Shown: positions 1 to 10,689 of the stretch, piece by piece
Position numbering within the stretch: position 1 is the first letter of the stretch
How the letters are laid out: each line of letters opens with the position of its first letter
Assembly (NCBI GenBank): GCA_936432065.2
Contig: OW386291.2
Coordinates: forward strand, 25,831,821-25,895,820
Reading direction: 5' to 3'
Length of the DNA stretch: 64,000 nt
Source: Rutpela maculata
Lineage: Eukaryota; Arthropoda; Insecta; Coleoptera; Cerambycidae
Notes under the pieces: generated by a model
Told to the model about the DNA's origin: nothing
What the model saw: the letters and a program-made list of their open reading frames with translations, nothing else
Databases searched by the model: none
Made by a program: the position numbers and the translations under genes

Positions 1-2
1 AA

Positions 3-222
3 ATAAGACGACAAGAAAAAAAAGAAGAGCAAGAAAGAAGACGTCAAGAGGAAATAGAAGAGCAAGAAAGAAAACGACAAAAGGAATAAAATCGGCGTCA
101 AGAAGAAAGAGACGAATTGAAGACAATTATGGAAGACCTAGAAATAAGACGCCAAGAAGAAAAAGAAGAACAGGAAAGACGACGTGAAGAAGAAAAATCC
201 GAACTAAAAAGAAAAAAAGAAA
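3..222 (+). pseudogene. gag-like coiled-coil fragment of the Ty3/gypsy element
   Basis: This stretch reads as a highly charged segment rich in Glu, Arg, Lys and Gln (repeated RRQEE and EEQERRR units), the composition of a long coiled coil. The frame carries one internal stop at 87-89 and ends at a stop at 240-242. A charged coiled coil of this kind could be part of the gag-like protein of the retroelement whose pol follows. The pol frame begins around 223 in another phase, so gag-like and pol sequence are fused by a deletion. It could instead be unrelated low-complexity sequence; the gag assignment is inference. Confidence 0.45.
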
Positions 223-1605
223 AATACAGATGCCCTATCTAGAAGACCGTGCAAGGAAGATTGCAAGCACTGCTAACGTGTAGAAAACCTGCAGGGCATG
301 TTAGTAGTCAACACTGTCAAAATAGACGATTGGACAAAGGATACTCTAAGGCAAGAGCAACTGAACGATGCAGAAATTGGACCTATATTGAGAGCGAAAA
401 AGGTGGAACCTGTCCAAAGTGGAGAGATGTTTCAGACAAAGGAGTGGGGCTGAAGGCTTTATGGGCACAATGGGATTCACTTAGAGTCATAGATGGGCTA
501 TTGAAGAGAGCATGGGAAAGCCCGGATGGCAAGGAAGTTGTTATGCGTCTAGTGATTTCCAGGCGTCGAGTACCAAAAGTACTTCAGGAGATGTATGATG
601 GAGCATCTGGCGGACACTTTGGCGTCAATAAGGCACTGAGTAAAGTACGGGAACAGTTCTATTGGGTTAATAGTCGACAGGATGTGGAGGCTTGGTGTCG
701 CAAATGCAAGATTTGTGCCGCCAGTAAGGGACCACAGATCAGGAGTAAGGATCAGATATTGCTGGCCTGTTCCTAGTGACCACTGATGCCAATAAGTACA
801 TCTTGGTTGCCATGGATTATTTCAGTAAGTGGCCCGAAACCTATGCCATTCCAAATCAGGAGGCTGTTACTGTAGCTAAGGTGTTGGTGGATAACCTGGT
901 ATGTCGATTTGGTGTACCCCTGGAGTTGCATTCAGATCAAGGGAGGAACTTTGAATCAAGGGTGTTCCAGGAACTCAGTAAATTATTGGGAATCCACAAG
1001 ACACGGACGACGGCTCTTCATCCCCAATCGGATGGAATAGTGGAGCGGCATAACAAAACCATGAAGGAACATCTTTCTAAGGTGGTTCATAAAAATCATC
1101 GAGATTGGGATCGTCACTTGCCGTTCTTCCTGATGGCATACAGGGGCTGCCATTCATGAAACTACGAAACAGACACCGGCTTGTGTGGTATTTGGACACG
1201 AAATCAGACTGCCGTGTGACTTGATGTTTGGAGCACCAAGCAAGGAGCCACTCTCAGTGAACAATTATGCAGATGAGATTAGAGAGCGGTTAAGAAATAT
1301 CCATGAATTTGTTTGAGGCCAAATCACCATAGCCAGTGACCGAATGAAAGCTCGAATGACCGTAAGTCCAGTTCAGGTGGATTCAAGGCGGGAGATCTGG
1401 TTTGGCTGTACAATCCTCAAAGAAAGAAGGGAAGGTCCCCGAAACTTCAACCGCCTTGGGAAGGACCGTACTCTGTCATCACCCGAATCAATGACGTTGT
1501 GTATCGAATTCAACGAAGCAAAGAGTCCAAGATGAAGATCGTACACTTGGATAGACTGGCGAAGTATGTGAAAGAGACTGAAATGCCTGACCGGGACGTT
1601 CAGGC
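223..1605 (+). pseudogene. Ty3/gypsy pol remnant: RNase H tether, integrase zinc finger and core, C-terminus
   Basis: The frame starts with the tether motif DALSRRPC (229-252) that normally links RNase H to integrase, followed by a Cys-rich piece. The integrase HHCC zinc finger is visible at about 610-730 (GGHFGVN, then CRKCKIC). The rve catalytic core follows at about 776-1159, with DYFSKWPE, HSDQGRNFES and the downstream HPQSDG/VERHNK region holding the third acidic residue. The C-terminal part continues at 1160-1605 in shifted frames (a GDLVWLYNP-type region, then KIVHLDRL). Protease, reverse transcriptase and RNase H are absent. Frameshifts or stops near 274, 400, 776 and 1160 make it non-functional. 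A polypurine tract (1608-1619) and the 3' LTR follow directly, as expected for the 3' half of a Ty3/gypsy element. Confidence 0.9.
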
Positions 1606-1607
1606 TT

Positions 1608-1619
1608 AAGGAGGGGCAG
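1608..1619 (+). other. polypurine tract
   Basis: AAGGAGGGGCAG sits immediately upstream of the TG start of the LTR and just after the pol C-terminus. This is where Ty3/gypsy elements prime plus-strand DNA synthesis. Confidence 0.75.
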
Positions 1620-2042
1620 TGTAATATGTTGCAACCCCTAGAATGTAGGCAACACAGAATTCAATTAATTAGTTCGGATGTTGTCTAAGTGTAGATTTGC
1701 ACCTACTAGAGAAAGAACCTACTAGAAGCTCTAGAAGTAGTAAAGAACTTGCTGGATGTATCTGGATAATGGTGACGTCATCAAAGAAACTTCGAGATCT
1801 GTCATCTTTAGGTATATAAGGCATGGAGTAAACTAGAGTGGACAAGTTCAGTTTAGATAGCAAGTGAAGTAAGATCAGAAGAGAGTAAAGTGATCAAGTA
1901 GTGAATTGTAGTACACAGAGTGATACAAGTAAAGTAATTAATTGGTTGTAAATAGTAAGTTAATAAATTAGTGTTTAGTGTTACCCTGGTGTTGTAATTT
2001 CCGAACCCAAGATACAGGGTGTTTACAAAAAGGGTGTAAGCA
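1620..2042 (+). repeat. 3' LTR of the Ty3/gypsy element
   Basis: The repeat starts TGTAATATG directly after the polypurine tract and ends GTGTAAGCA. It contains a TATA box (TATATAAG at 1813-1820) and a poly(A) signal (AATAAA at 1962-1967), as an LTR should. The boundaries are supported by alignment by eye with the inverted relative at 7467-7911, which shares the TATA region, the stretch around the poly(A) signal and the terminal AAAAAGGGTGTAA. The 5' LTR lies outside the window, so a target-site duplication cannot be checked. Confidence 0.82.
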
Positions 2043-2170
2043 CGTCACAGTATTGACGTGCATATACACCTATATATTGTTTCCTTTTATTTCGTATGTG
2101 TTCCTTATTATTGTTTTTTTTTGTACAAATTAGCTCTAGGCTAAATAAAGAGATTTATTATTATTATATC
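2043..2170 (+). repeat. possible LINE 3' tail with (TTA)n
   Basis: A short stretch ends in GCTAAATAAAGAGATTTATT followed by TTA repeats, the usual look of a non-LTR retrotransposon 3' end. No coding part is attached, so the assignment rests only on the tail. Confidence 0.4.
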
Positions 2171-3489
2171 TAGAAATAAGGCATTTATAAATAAGGCATT
2201 TAAAATAAAATAAAACGACAACATAATGTGCCAAACTCTCTTTAATGGTATTAAAAAATGTTTCAAATTCATTGTTCTTAAAATCAGTAGACTTTCCTTT
2301 CTTCCCATGATAAATATGTAGGTGAAATCGTATTACGCATCAATTACTAATACTGTAATACTATCATTTTCAAAACAGTAACTTAATATATTTATAAATA
2401 ATTACTATGGATGTATAAATTTGATATCTTCACGTTGCGATTTGTTGTTTACTAACAAATGTTTTCTCTGTTCATAATTTCAAGTCCAGCGAGAAGATAT
2501 TTATTTTTGTTGCATTGCCAATTCTTGAAAATAAGATATATTTGAAAAATTTTAAATGATGGACTCAATAAGAAATAACAAAAATGCAGCAAATGGCCAA
2601 CAGATTTTTACCGGTCATATTTTAGAAAAAAACATTTAAATTCCAATAATACACAAATAGTACAGTAACTTGGTGATCCCACTTCGGACTAATTCTATAC
2701 CAAATTTAAATTCAAATATTTTTGGATAGGTTGATTCAAAATGGATCAAATATGAAATATTGAAAAGGAATAAGGGTGCTTTTTCGTTGGATGTGAGTTT
2801 CATCCCAACTCAGAGGTTTCGAAAAAAGAAAGTGACTATTGGAATGTGTAGATCGCCAAATTCTACCTAAAAAAAACCCTTATAACGTTATTTTTGCTTT
2901 AATACCCGCCGAGTTACAGGAGTTGAAAATGTTAATGTTGTTGATTTTTCAAAGGTTTTAAGCAAATTACCCAAAGAGGATCACATTTTCGAAAAAGTTC
3001 GTCATATCAAAAAAGTTAGCTTTTGGAATAATAAAAATGGTCCATGAAATAAAAATTTGTTTAGGCTCACCGTTGCCGAGATACAGTTTATGTTAGGTGC
3101 ATTTGAACGTAGCCATGAAAAGGTCACGCTCTTCAAACAGTCATAACTCTGGTTTGAAAAAACGTTTTAACATGTATAATATGTAACATGTTTTAACATA
3201 TATCTCTGTGTGTATATCTTTGTAACCGTCGCTTAGCCTAGTGTCAACCGATTTCGTTTAAATTCGATATCTAGAGTTCTCTTACAAATATCTCTAGATT
3301 TTCTTTATATGTCACCTACCGTTAAAATTGAGGGTAGTTTACTGATGCGAATAAATGAAAGTCTCGATTTTCTCGAAAAGGCTTGATATTGCTCAAATCT
3401 TGTACGTACAGACCTGACATATTGGTATTTCCCGGAAAATTCACATAAAAATAATTTACTGATGAACAGAGATAGTGGAGATGGACGAA
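2171..3489. other. AT-rich sequence, no recognised feature
   Basis: I see only short accidental reading frames, homopolymer runs and sequence typical of old degraded repeats. No TIR pair, RNA gene or protein motif stands out. Confidence 0.5.
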
Positions 3490-3672
3490 GTAAATAATAT
3501 TGAGGCCTTTGGTTCTTGTACACACACTAAATCACAATTTAATTTTTATTCGCCCTGTTTAATAATCTAGTTAAAATACGTACGTGTACCAAATTTCAAG
3601 TCAATATCTTAGTTCCAGAGCAATTGTGTGCACAAAAAAGTTACAGACCGACAGAACGACAGACGGATTTTC
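3490..3672 (-). repeat. Helentron-like family A, partial copy A1
   Basis: On the minus strand this carries the family's recognisable core: a (GTCT)n-like run, a GTAACTTTTTTGTG segment, then TTGACTTGAAATTTGGTACA, and the TTTAGTGTGTGTACAAGAAC segment. The middle G-rich part is deleted. Other copies lie at 23018, 28017, 31641, 39727 and 44936. Confidence 0.7.
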
Positions 3673-3944
3673 AGGGATTTAGTCAACCCCCTAGGCCTGC
3701 AGCCTGGATTCCACTTACTCTATTACTCCCTTCCATGTTATTTCAAGTATAACCCATTGATAAATCACTCCCCAGACCCGTTTATATATGAGAATATACA
3801 TAAGAGATTCCTAAAACGGGTGGTTTTTGGTAGCTTCCGGGGGTTGCGGCGGTCAAAAACTTATCCCATCACTTGCATCATATGCAGCACTCTCGAAAAC
3901 GGAGGGGGGAAGGTAATCTCGTTTTTGCACGAAATATTTACAAA

Positions 3945-4996
3945 AAGGTTATCTTATAATGACCTATTAATATTCTTTGTATGTTATTGGCAATTCCCCA
4001 GGAGACAATATTGTTTGTTAGGTGACTTTATGCCAGCACATAGTAAATATTTAATAGACTATCTACGTTTAGATACAATTTCATCTGTATTATTGCAAAG
4101 CATGTTGAGTTAAGTTTAGTACAAACAAAATCAATGTGTTTGTTCCACGTTAATTTACTATCTAAGTGTGTTCCCAAGAATTTGGCGGATTCAGAAAGTT
4201 CAATATTATTTAGTGGTTCAAAATTTGAGGATAATGGTTTTCTTATATAGAAATTTGATGAAACTGTTTTCCTGTTATTAAGAATTAGATTATTCCGTAT
4301 TCGCACACAATTCAATTTTACTGACAGTCCTTCTTGGGTAAGGGCTGCTATAGTTACAGTGGCATAGTCGGCAAACAACTTTACCTTTAGATATATTTGA
4401 TGGTAGGTCATTTACGTGAATCATGAAGAGCAGAGGTTCCAATACAGAACCCTGCGGAATTCTCATTTTAATATTTTTGGTCTCAGATTTAACATTTTCA
4501 TATTTAACCAATAATTTCCTGTTGAAAATACATGACGAGATCTATTGTAACATGCGTCCTCTAATACCCACTGCATAAAGCTTTTTATTAAAAAACTCGG
4601 CATCGACTGTGTCAAAAGCCCGCGAAAGAACAAACATGAAATATAAAACATATTTCCCATTATCCAATTCTTCATATACAAAATTTAGTAACTGATAGGA
4701 GGCAGTTTCTATTGACATATTTTGTCTAAATCCATGTTGGCTTGATGATGTTATATGCATTCTTTGTAGAGATTTTACAATTATATTGTACACTATTCTC
4801 TCTATAAGTTTTGATCTGACTCGAAAATGATATTTGACAATAGTTTTCGATGCTTGACGGATCATCCTCTTTGAAAACTGGAAGTACATAGGCGGTTTTA
4901 AGTATATCAGGAAAAATACCAAGTGCAAGATACTTGTTTATTAAGTAAGCTAAGGGTTTGCATATTACCTCACCAATGGATTTTAATATCTTTATG
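3945..4996 (-). pseudogene. Jockey/CR1-like LINE reverse transcriptase, C-terminal two thirds
   Basis: Reading leftwards, the minus strand shows in order a palm start (IKILKSIGEVICKPLAYLIN, 5000-4940), the QHGFR motif (about 4740), motif A as FVLSRAFDTVD (about 4625), motif B as IPQGSVLEPLLF (about 4455), a damaged motif C region (about 4375), the KFLGTHLDSKLTWNKHI thumb motif (about 4160), and a thumb/C-terminal segment reaching about 3945. Several frameshifts separate these blocks. The 5' continuation lies at 5627-6135 beyond an inserted hAT-type MITE, and the 8-bp duplication of that MITE falls inside a codon run. Endonuclease and 3' tail are missing, so the copy is truncated at both ends. 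Confidence 0.88.
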
Positions 4997-5004
4997 CTAA
5001 TTTC
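4997..5004. repeat. 8-bp target-site duplication (left) of the hAT-type MITE
   Basis: CTAATTTC here is repeated exactly at 5619-5626 on the other side of the MITE. Confidence 0.9.
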
Positions 5005-5618
5005 CAGTGGCGGCTGGTGAAATTTCAATAATTTTTTTCTCGTCTCTGGCGCATGGGACCCATACGAAATATGGAAACTAACATCTAGAGAACCACTCCT
5101 CTAACGACCCGTAAAAAATTTTGAAAAAGCAGTTTGCGAAAAATTTTTCAAAATTCGGTTGCCCCCCCTAGGTCTAGGGAAAATTATTTTTTTTTGTCAT
5201 ATGCATTTTACTTTTCACAAAAGTACGACAATAGGTTCTGGAGTTTATGAAAATATTTTCATTATTAACTGAAATACAATGAACTGAAATTTTGTAATTT
5301 ACAATTTAACAAATTATAAAATTTCAATTCGTTGTACTTCAGTTAGTAATGAAAATATTTTCATAAACTCCAAAACGTATTATTGTATTTTTATGAAAAG
5401 TAAAATGTATATGACAAAAAAAAATAATTTTCAACAGGAGTCCCTAGACCTAGGGGGAGCAACCAAATTTTGAAAAAATTTTTCGCAAACTGCTTTTTCA
5501 AAATTTTTTTACGGGTCGTTAGAAGAGTGCTTCTCTAGATGTTAGTTCCCATATTTCGTATGGGTCCCATGCGCCAGAGACGAGAAAAAAATTATTGAAA
5601 TTTCACCATCCGTCACTG
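5005..5618. mobile_element. hAT-type foldback MITE inserted in a LINE
   Basis: The element is palindromic almost end to end. It starts CAGTGGCGGCTGGTGAAA and its right end, read in reverse, is CAGTGACGGATGGTGAAA. The arms are about 270 bp, with a centre near 5310. An exact 8-bp duplication (CTAATTTC) flanks it, and the CAG start with an 8-bp duplication is characteristic of hAT transposons. It has no coding capacity, so it must have moved with a transposase supplied elsewhere. Confidence 0.92.
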
Positions 5619-5626
5619 CTAATTTC

Positions 5627-6135
5627 GTCTATTCCAGTGAAATTTTTATTTCTTAATTTATCTAATTCTTGCATTACATCATTTTCATCAATATGCGGAA
5701 TAAATAGGGAATTAGCTACTGAATCCATTGTTGTACAGGGCAGGGAGAGATTTTCACCCTATGTTGCTCTAGACTTGTTATTGCCACGCTACTAAAATAA
5801 TCAACAAAGGTATTTGCAATTGTTCTAGGTTCTTTTACTAATTGGTTGTTAATTGCTAATGTGATTTGTTTATTGGTATCTTTGTTTTTGCCTAGTCTTT
5901 CATTAACAATTTTTCATGTCTCGCGAGATGTGCTTGAGGCCTTTTTAATTTTATTGCTGAAATATTCGATTTGGTTGTTCCCAAGTTTTTTTTATATTGT
6001 TTGTTTTTAATTTTGTAGGTATTTTTAAGTACGTCACAATTTGAATTGATTGCTCACCAGTAGAAATGTTTTAATTTTTCACGCTCTAATCTAAACTGCT
6101 TATTATACCATTTATTTTCTGGTGATTTCATAGTG
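5627..6135 (-). pseudogene. Jockey/CR1-like LINE, N-terminal side of the RT domain
   Basis: This is the 5' continuation of the LINE at 3945-4996. On the minus strand it encodes the region just before the palm: a segment with KWYNKQFRLE near 6105, a NERLGKNKDTNKQI segment near 5890, VDYFSSVA near 5790 and LRNKNFTGID near 5640. Shifted frames and stops mark it as dead. Joining across the MITE restores the order of the reading frame at the protein-block level, which confirms that the MITE landed in an existing LINE. Confidence 0.8.
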
Positions 6136-6404
6136 ATTTCAGCATTCTCTGATAACGAGCCTAACGTTAAAGCTTAAAAAGTCAAACGATTGATATTTCT
6201 AAGAAAAGTAAAGAGGCCACTAAAAAGAATGATAAAAAAAAATTGAAATACAAATTTAACCTACTTAAAAAAGATCACTAAAAATTGAATCTTATTGCCT
6301 AATACCTATTGAGGTAGAAGACAGAAATAGGTAAGCGGGCGTACTTGTTACTTCTTTCAAAGAGTCTGAAATTTTTTTTTTAATTTCATTTAAACAAAAA
6401 CGAT
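6136..6404. other. AT-rich sequence, nothing recognised
   Basis: No coding, RNA or repeat signal that I can support. Confidence 0.4.
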
Positions 6405-7360
6405 AAAAACCCTCCGTCCACCTGAGTAAAACTAGAAACTAGTGGAAGCATTATACTCTTCGCCGATTTACTGAGCTTTTTATATAATTGTTACACATTC
6501 TATAGGATACTGTTGGCATTTTTCTTGTAAATAATATTAGTTTTTGGACATTCTAAATTTTGTGATACCAACTTTGTTGTGAAAAAAAATATATGAAAAA
6601 AAAACGACCTTGTGAGGGATCGAACCCAGGCCCTTGGATTGCAAAAACAAAAGCAAAAACATATATTATTTTTCATTTAAGTACAACTATGTGCCTTACC
6701 GGATCCTGGTCCGGAGCCAACCAAACAACCATGGCACGTAGTACCGTGGTGAATGTAAGGTTGGACGGGGCAGGTCCAGGTCGGCTTAACGGTTAACGGG
6801 GAGATTAGCTCTCTTGTTTGTTATAAACAAACTTAAAAACTAATAATAATATTAAAAATTGCTGTTGGGACGAAACTCTTGCCGCTACACCACCATTTCT
6901 TATTACTAAAATTGTTAATGAGTGTAATATATACTATTGATAAATTTATTGTGATTATTAAGAAACACATATTAGTAAAATGTATAAAAAAAAATAGTGA
7001 TAGGAAATAACATTTCGCAAGATTTCTATTCATTACATAAAAAAATGTAAAAAATATATTTTTTAAATTTTAAATTATTAATAACTTTTTTATTTACCAA
7101 TCTATTTTGTTAAAATACAATAGGGTTCTTCCTCTAGCTAACACTAACTTACTGTCTAAATTTCAATACAATCGGATTTTTCTTTCTTGGGTTATCGTGC
7201 TTACAAGAAACGTGACGGACGGACGGACATTTTGAAAGTTGTTCAAAATTCGTTCACTAACATAACGATATAAATTTTTTTTTCTACGAGCGATATTTAC
7301 TGATTTAGAAATGTGCCGATCAAATACAATATACTCTTCGTTTTTGCGAAGAGTATAATA
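6405..7360 (-). repeat. Helentron-like family B
   Basis: The right end is a perfect hairpin, ATACTCTTCG (7331-7340), a 6-nt loop, then CGAAGAGTAT (7347-7356). The same subterminal motif occurs inverted at the other end (TTATACTCTTCGC near 6450), followed by a terminal stretch rich in CCGTCC. On the minus strand there is a GTCC microsatellite core (about 7210-7230) and an AATCCGATTGTATTGAAATT segment. This layout (subterminal inverted repeats, terminal hairpin, GTCY-type microsatellite, no genes) resembles DINE-1/HINE elements. A tRNA-like B box at 6612-6626 suggests a later insertion inside. Confidence 0.55.
6600..6640 (-). repeat. tRNA-type B-box sequence, possible SINE remnant
   Basis: The minus strand reads CTGGGTTCGATCCCTCACA, a good match to a pol III B box (GGTTCGANNCC). 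A clear A box at the right distance was not found, so a SINE remnant is only a possibility. Confidence 0.3.
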
Positions 7361-7466
7361 ATACACTGCACTTAATTAAAACAAAATGTTTACAGAAATA
7401 GTGTGTACTATCTATTGTTTAAATATACGTATCATTAAAAATTTTATTTTCTATATACTATTACGT
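7361..7466. other. short AT-rich spacer
   Basis: No recognised feature between family B and the solo LTR. Confidence 0.4.
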
Positions 7467-7911
7467 GTTTACACCCTTTTTGCAACATCGTGTATCGTGG
7501 ATACGAAATTATAACAGCAGGGTATCACTAAACACTAATTTAATAACTTACGTACTAATTACAACAATTAATTACTTTACTAATACAACACTGAGTACTA
7601 TACTTCAATTCACTACTTCAGTCCCTTGATCTGTTATGCTCACGTGAACTGTACTTAACTAAACTGTTAAGTGTTAACTTCTCCATGCCTTTATATACCC
7701 AAAGATGGGGGATCCAGAATAGTCTGTGATGATGTCATCACTTTCTAGATGCTTCTTGTAGTCTCTTTACTACTTCCAGACTCTGACACCACGCGCCATC
7801 TCTAGGCCGACTGCCGAACTAACCAAACTGAATTGTTCTTTCTTTACTGTCTACCTTTTTTTGAACTTGGAGGAAACGCTCATAGATGTCTCTGTGGGTA
7901 TAAACATCTAA
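7467..7911 (-). repeat. solo LTR related to the LTR at 1620-2042
   Basis: On the minus strand it starts TGTTAGATG and ends GTGTAAACA, with a TATATAAAGG TATA box and the same AAAAAGGGTGTAA terminus as the LTR at 1620-2042. No pol sequence adjoins either end, so it is a solo LTR left by recombination or a badly truncated copy. The immediate flanks do not show a clean 4-6 bp duplication. Confidence 0.8.
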
Positions 7912-8785
7912 CAATACCAGGAGAACCAACCCTACGTGATAAAAGAAAACTATAATTATATTTGAATTCAGTGAATTATGTTGATATACAATGACCATAA
8001 AAATGCAAAATAGCGGGTCAGTGTAATTGTAGATGAACCTGCCACACGGCGTCTGAGTGACACGGAACTAGTTTATTTATTAAGGGTGCCAGTCGCGTTC
8101 TCCCTTGTTCGTGTGTGATCTTCTACTCCCAGGCGGGTTGAATAAGATGTATGAGATATTTAATAGCTGAGAAATAGGCCAAGGTTGCACTTACCATAGA
8201 TTACTAACGACGCCCTCTCCAAAAATTGGTTTATCTCTCGATGCACCTTTACTTATTTACCTAATGGCGATAGATTTTATGCTTAAAGATCTCTGAATTG
8301 TCTTTATAGAAAAATCCCTCTCGAGCTTCCGTAATGTGACCATGGTATTGAGATACAAACTTGTGGGGTATTAAGACGCCCAATTTACTCAATTCCAGAC
8401 TATCAAACGAAAACCCTCGAGGGATAAAATTTACAACTCATTCAATCAATAAAATGCAAAAGTTCAAATAATACCATTTATTAATTAGGTTCAAAATAAG
8501 TACAATTAAAATTATGTAATATCCTATTGTTTGCGCCGCTCTTTATTTTATTTGAACTTAAATTGATATAGGCAACCCAAATTACCTGGCAGTGAATAGA
8601 TGATAAACTCTATCATTTATACAGGAATTTTATTCTCCCATGCAAAAAGGGCAACAAAAAGTGGACTACTGATACTGCTCTACCAGTGAGCCATTAGACA
8701 TACATAGATATATTATAGACATTATAGATATATAGTTAAAAGAAGTTTTTAAAAGGTGCTAGACAAAATCTCATTTTTTGATATA
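7912..8785. other. no recognised feature
   Basis: Mixed AT-rich and moderately GC-balanced sequence without convincing reading frames, tails or inverted repeats. Confidence 0.4.
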
Positions 8786-8793
8786 AGTAAAAC

Positions 8794-9528
8794 CTCCGAT
8801 TAAAGAACTTATATCTAGATACATAACAGGCTATCTTTTCACTATATACCTTGTTTGCTCTTAACATAGTCACATTATATGTCCATTAAAATGGATAGAT
8901 GAACATCACATCCCATAGGCAACAGTGGCGTTGTGTGTGTAGAAAATGTGTAGAATGGTAAATATTTTCATTAAAATGAATTATTGCAATTCCTGCATTA
9001 CCGGCTCTTTATATAACGTGATGTAGGCATACGATATTACAGTAAGATAAAACAGTAAGATAAATATGTATTGAAAGGATATTAAAATTTAATTGCTATT
9101 TACTTTATAACTGTAAACTGAACTTCATCATGTTTCGACTATGGAACGATCGATTTTCTTCTTTTCTAAACTGCTTTCTGCAAACGGCACAGCACTTCAC
9201 TATTTATTTGCATAAAATATATTGTCACTAAACTGTGTAAATATGAATAGAGAATATTATTTAGGTATTAAGCAAATCGCAACTTAAAATAAAATTACTT
9301 TTTCACCAGTTTTTGGTCGGAAAACACGAAAAACATTTATTGACATTAATGGCTGAACTGTCAACTGAGATTATGATAATCGAACTGAAGCCGATCGTGT
9401 ACAAGCGGCCGCGAATACGCCGATGGGCCAATCAGCAACTTATGGGAAGAAGTGCCTTAGAATGGGAGTCTTTCGGGATCATAAAATTCATGCCATTATG
9501 TATCTAGATATAAGTTCTTTAATCGGAG
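8794..9528. mobile_element. 735-bp TIR element with 8-bp duplication
   Basis: Near-perfect terminal inverted repeats of about 33 bp, starting CTCCGATTAAAGAACTT on both sides, bound the element. AGTAAAAC is duplicated exactly at 8786-8793 and 9529-9536. The interior is AT-rich and has no convincing transposase; one reading frame at 9313-9507 shows no known motif. An 8-bp duplication fits hAT or P-type transposases, but the terminal sequence does not have the usual CA(G) start, so the superfamily is open. Confidence 0.85.
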
Positions 9529-9536
9529 AGTAAAAC

Positions 9537-10689
9537 CATGTGTTAGTTAAACATAACAATTATCTAAATAGTATTGTGCCGTGCGATAATTCTTCGAATA
9601 TTGCCGATTCCTCGTCTTTACCTTAAAGTTTCCTTCTCCTGATTTCCTTCAATCTCCGGCATTTATCGAATTGCAACCACCAGGATTTCGACTCAACGGT
9701 GAGTTTTTACTATTATAGTCAAATACTTCGATTTTAGAAATTACAGTCTGCTAATAATAGAAATCTTTAGCAAAATAACATACACCTATCTAATAAATTA
9801 TATAATTTGAATAGAATCGCCTTCCCCAAGTACGGCAAGGTCGACCACCTTTTCTAATGCTTTTAATGCTACCATGCAATGAAGAGCGTTAGGTAGGAAT
9901 AGATTTGGTAGAAAAGATTCACACAACTTCCCTAGAAACTGATGAAAGCATTTTTGTTTTTTTTTTTTGGTGGCTGACTTGAAATAACATTAAAATATTT
10001 TACTTAGAATTTTGGGACGCTTTAGACGTGATTAGCTTTAAAGTTCTTTATCGTAATTATATCATTCACAAGAACGGAGTTCCATATGAGTTCAACTACA
10101 TATGAGTTATTACAACTTTCTGTCAGACCCACGACATATCGGTTCTCATATAGGTTCAATATAGGGGATGTGACACTACTTCACCTTCGAGCGACTTTTT
10201 GACAAAATGGCTGTTTGTCTTGCTTATGCACAAGACGGTTTTCTCTATAACTTTGTCACTTGGAAAGACCTGCATTTGGTTCGCTTTCTATCGTCTATCT
10301 AACGTACTTGTCCAATTGACGAGTTGTTGGATGAATCCAAATTCGTTTATTCGAGAAAACGGCCTTGTACATTTTTACTAATTTGTGCCAAGTAATTGCC
10401 TATAGACGCTTTTGCCACATTTTTCAGTTTCTCCCCTTCGGTACGTCGCATCGTTAAAATTTTATATTTATTCTATTAAATGATGTCTACAATGACTCTA
10501 TCTCCCCTCTCATTGTGTTTCGTGAAGCGATTAAAAAGTTAAAAATATTCACAAATATTGGTATAAGTACATTTTTGGCGTACTTCTTAAAAAGTATATT
10601 GTTTCCTTTTCCTTGTCCATAAAAATATTTTTAAAGTCCACTTTTGGAAAAATATAATGTATTTTTGTTATACTTTTATTTTCAGTATA
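9537..10689. other. no recognised feature
   Basis: Only short accidental frames and AT-rich sequence are visible. Confidence 0.4.

Noticed and set aside
3628..4113. 161-codon open frame on the plus strand
   Set aside because: It overlaps a Helentron-like repeat and the antisense of the LINE tail, and its composition shows no domain; a chance frame.
6600..6800. tRNA-derived SINE
   Set aside because: Only a B box is convincing; no A box at the right distance, so kept as low-confidence only.
7467..7911. Clean target-site duplication at the solo LTR
   Set aside because: The flanks (ATTACG on the left, ATACC on the right) do not match well enough to claim it.
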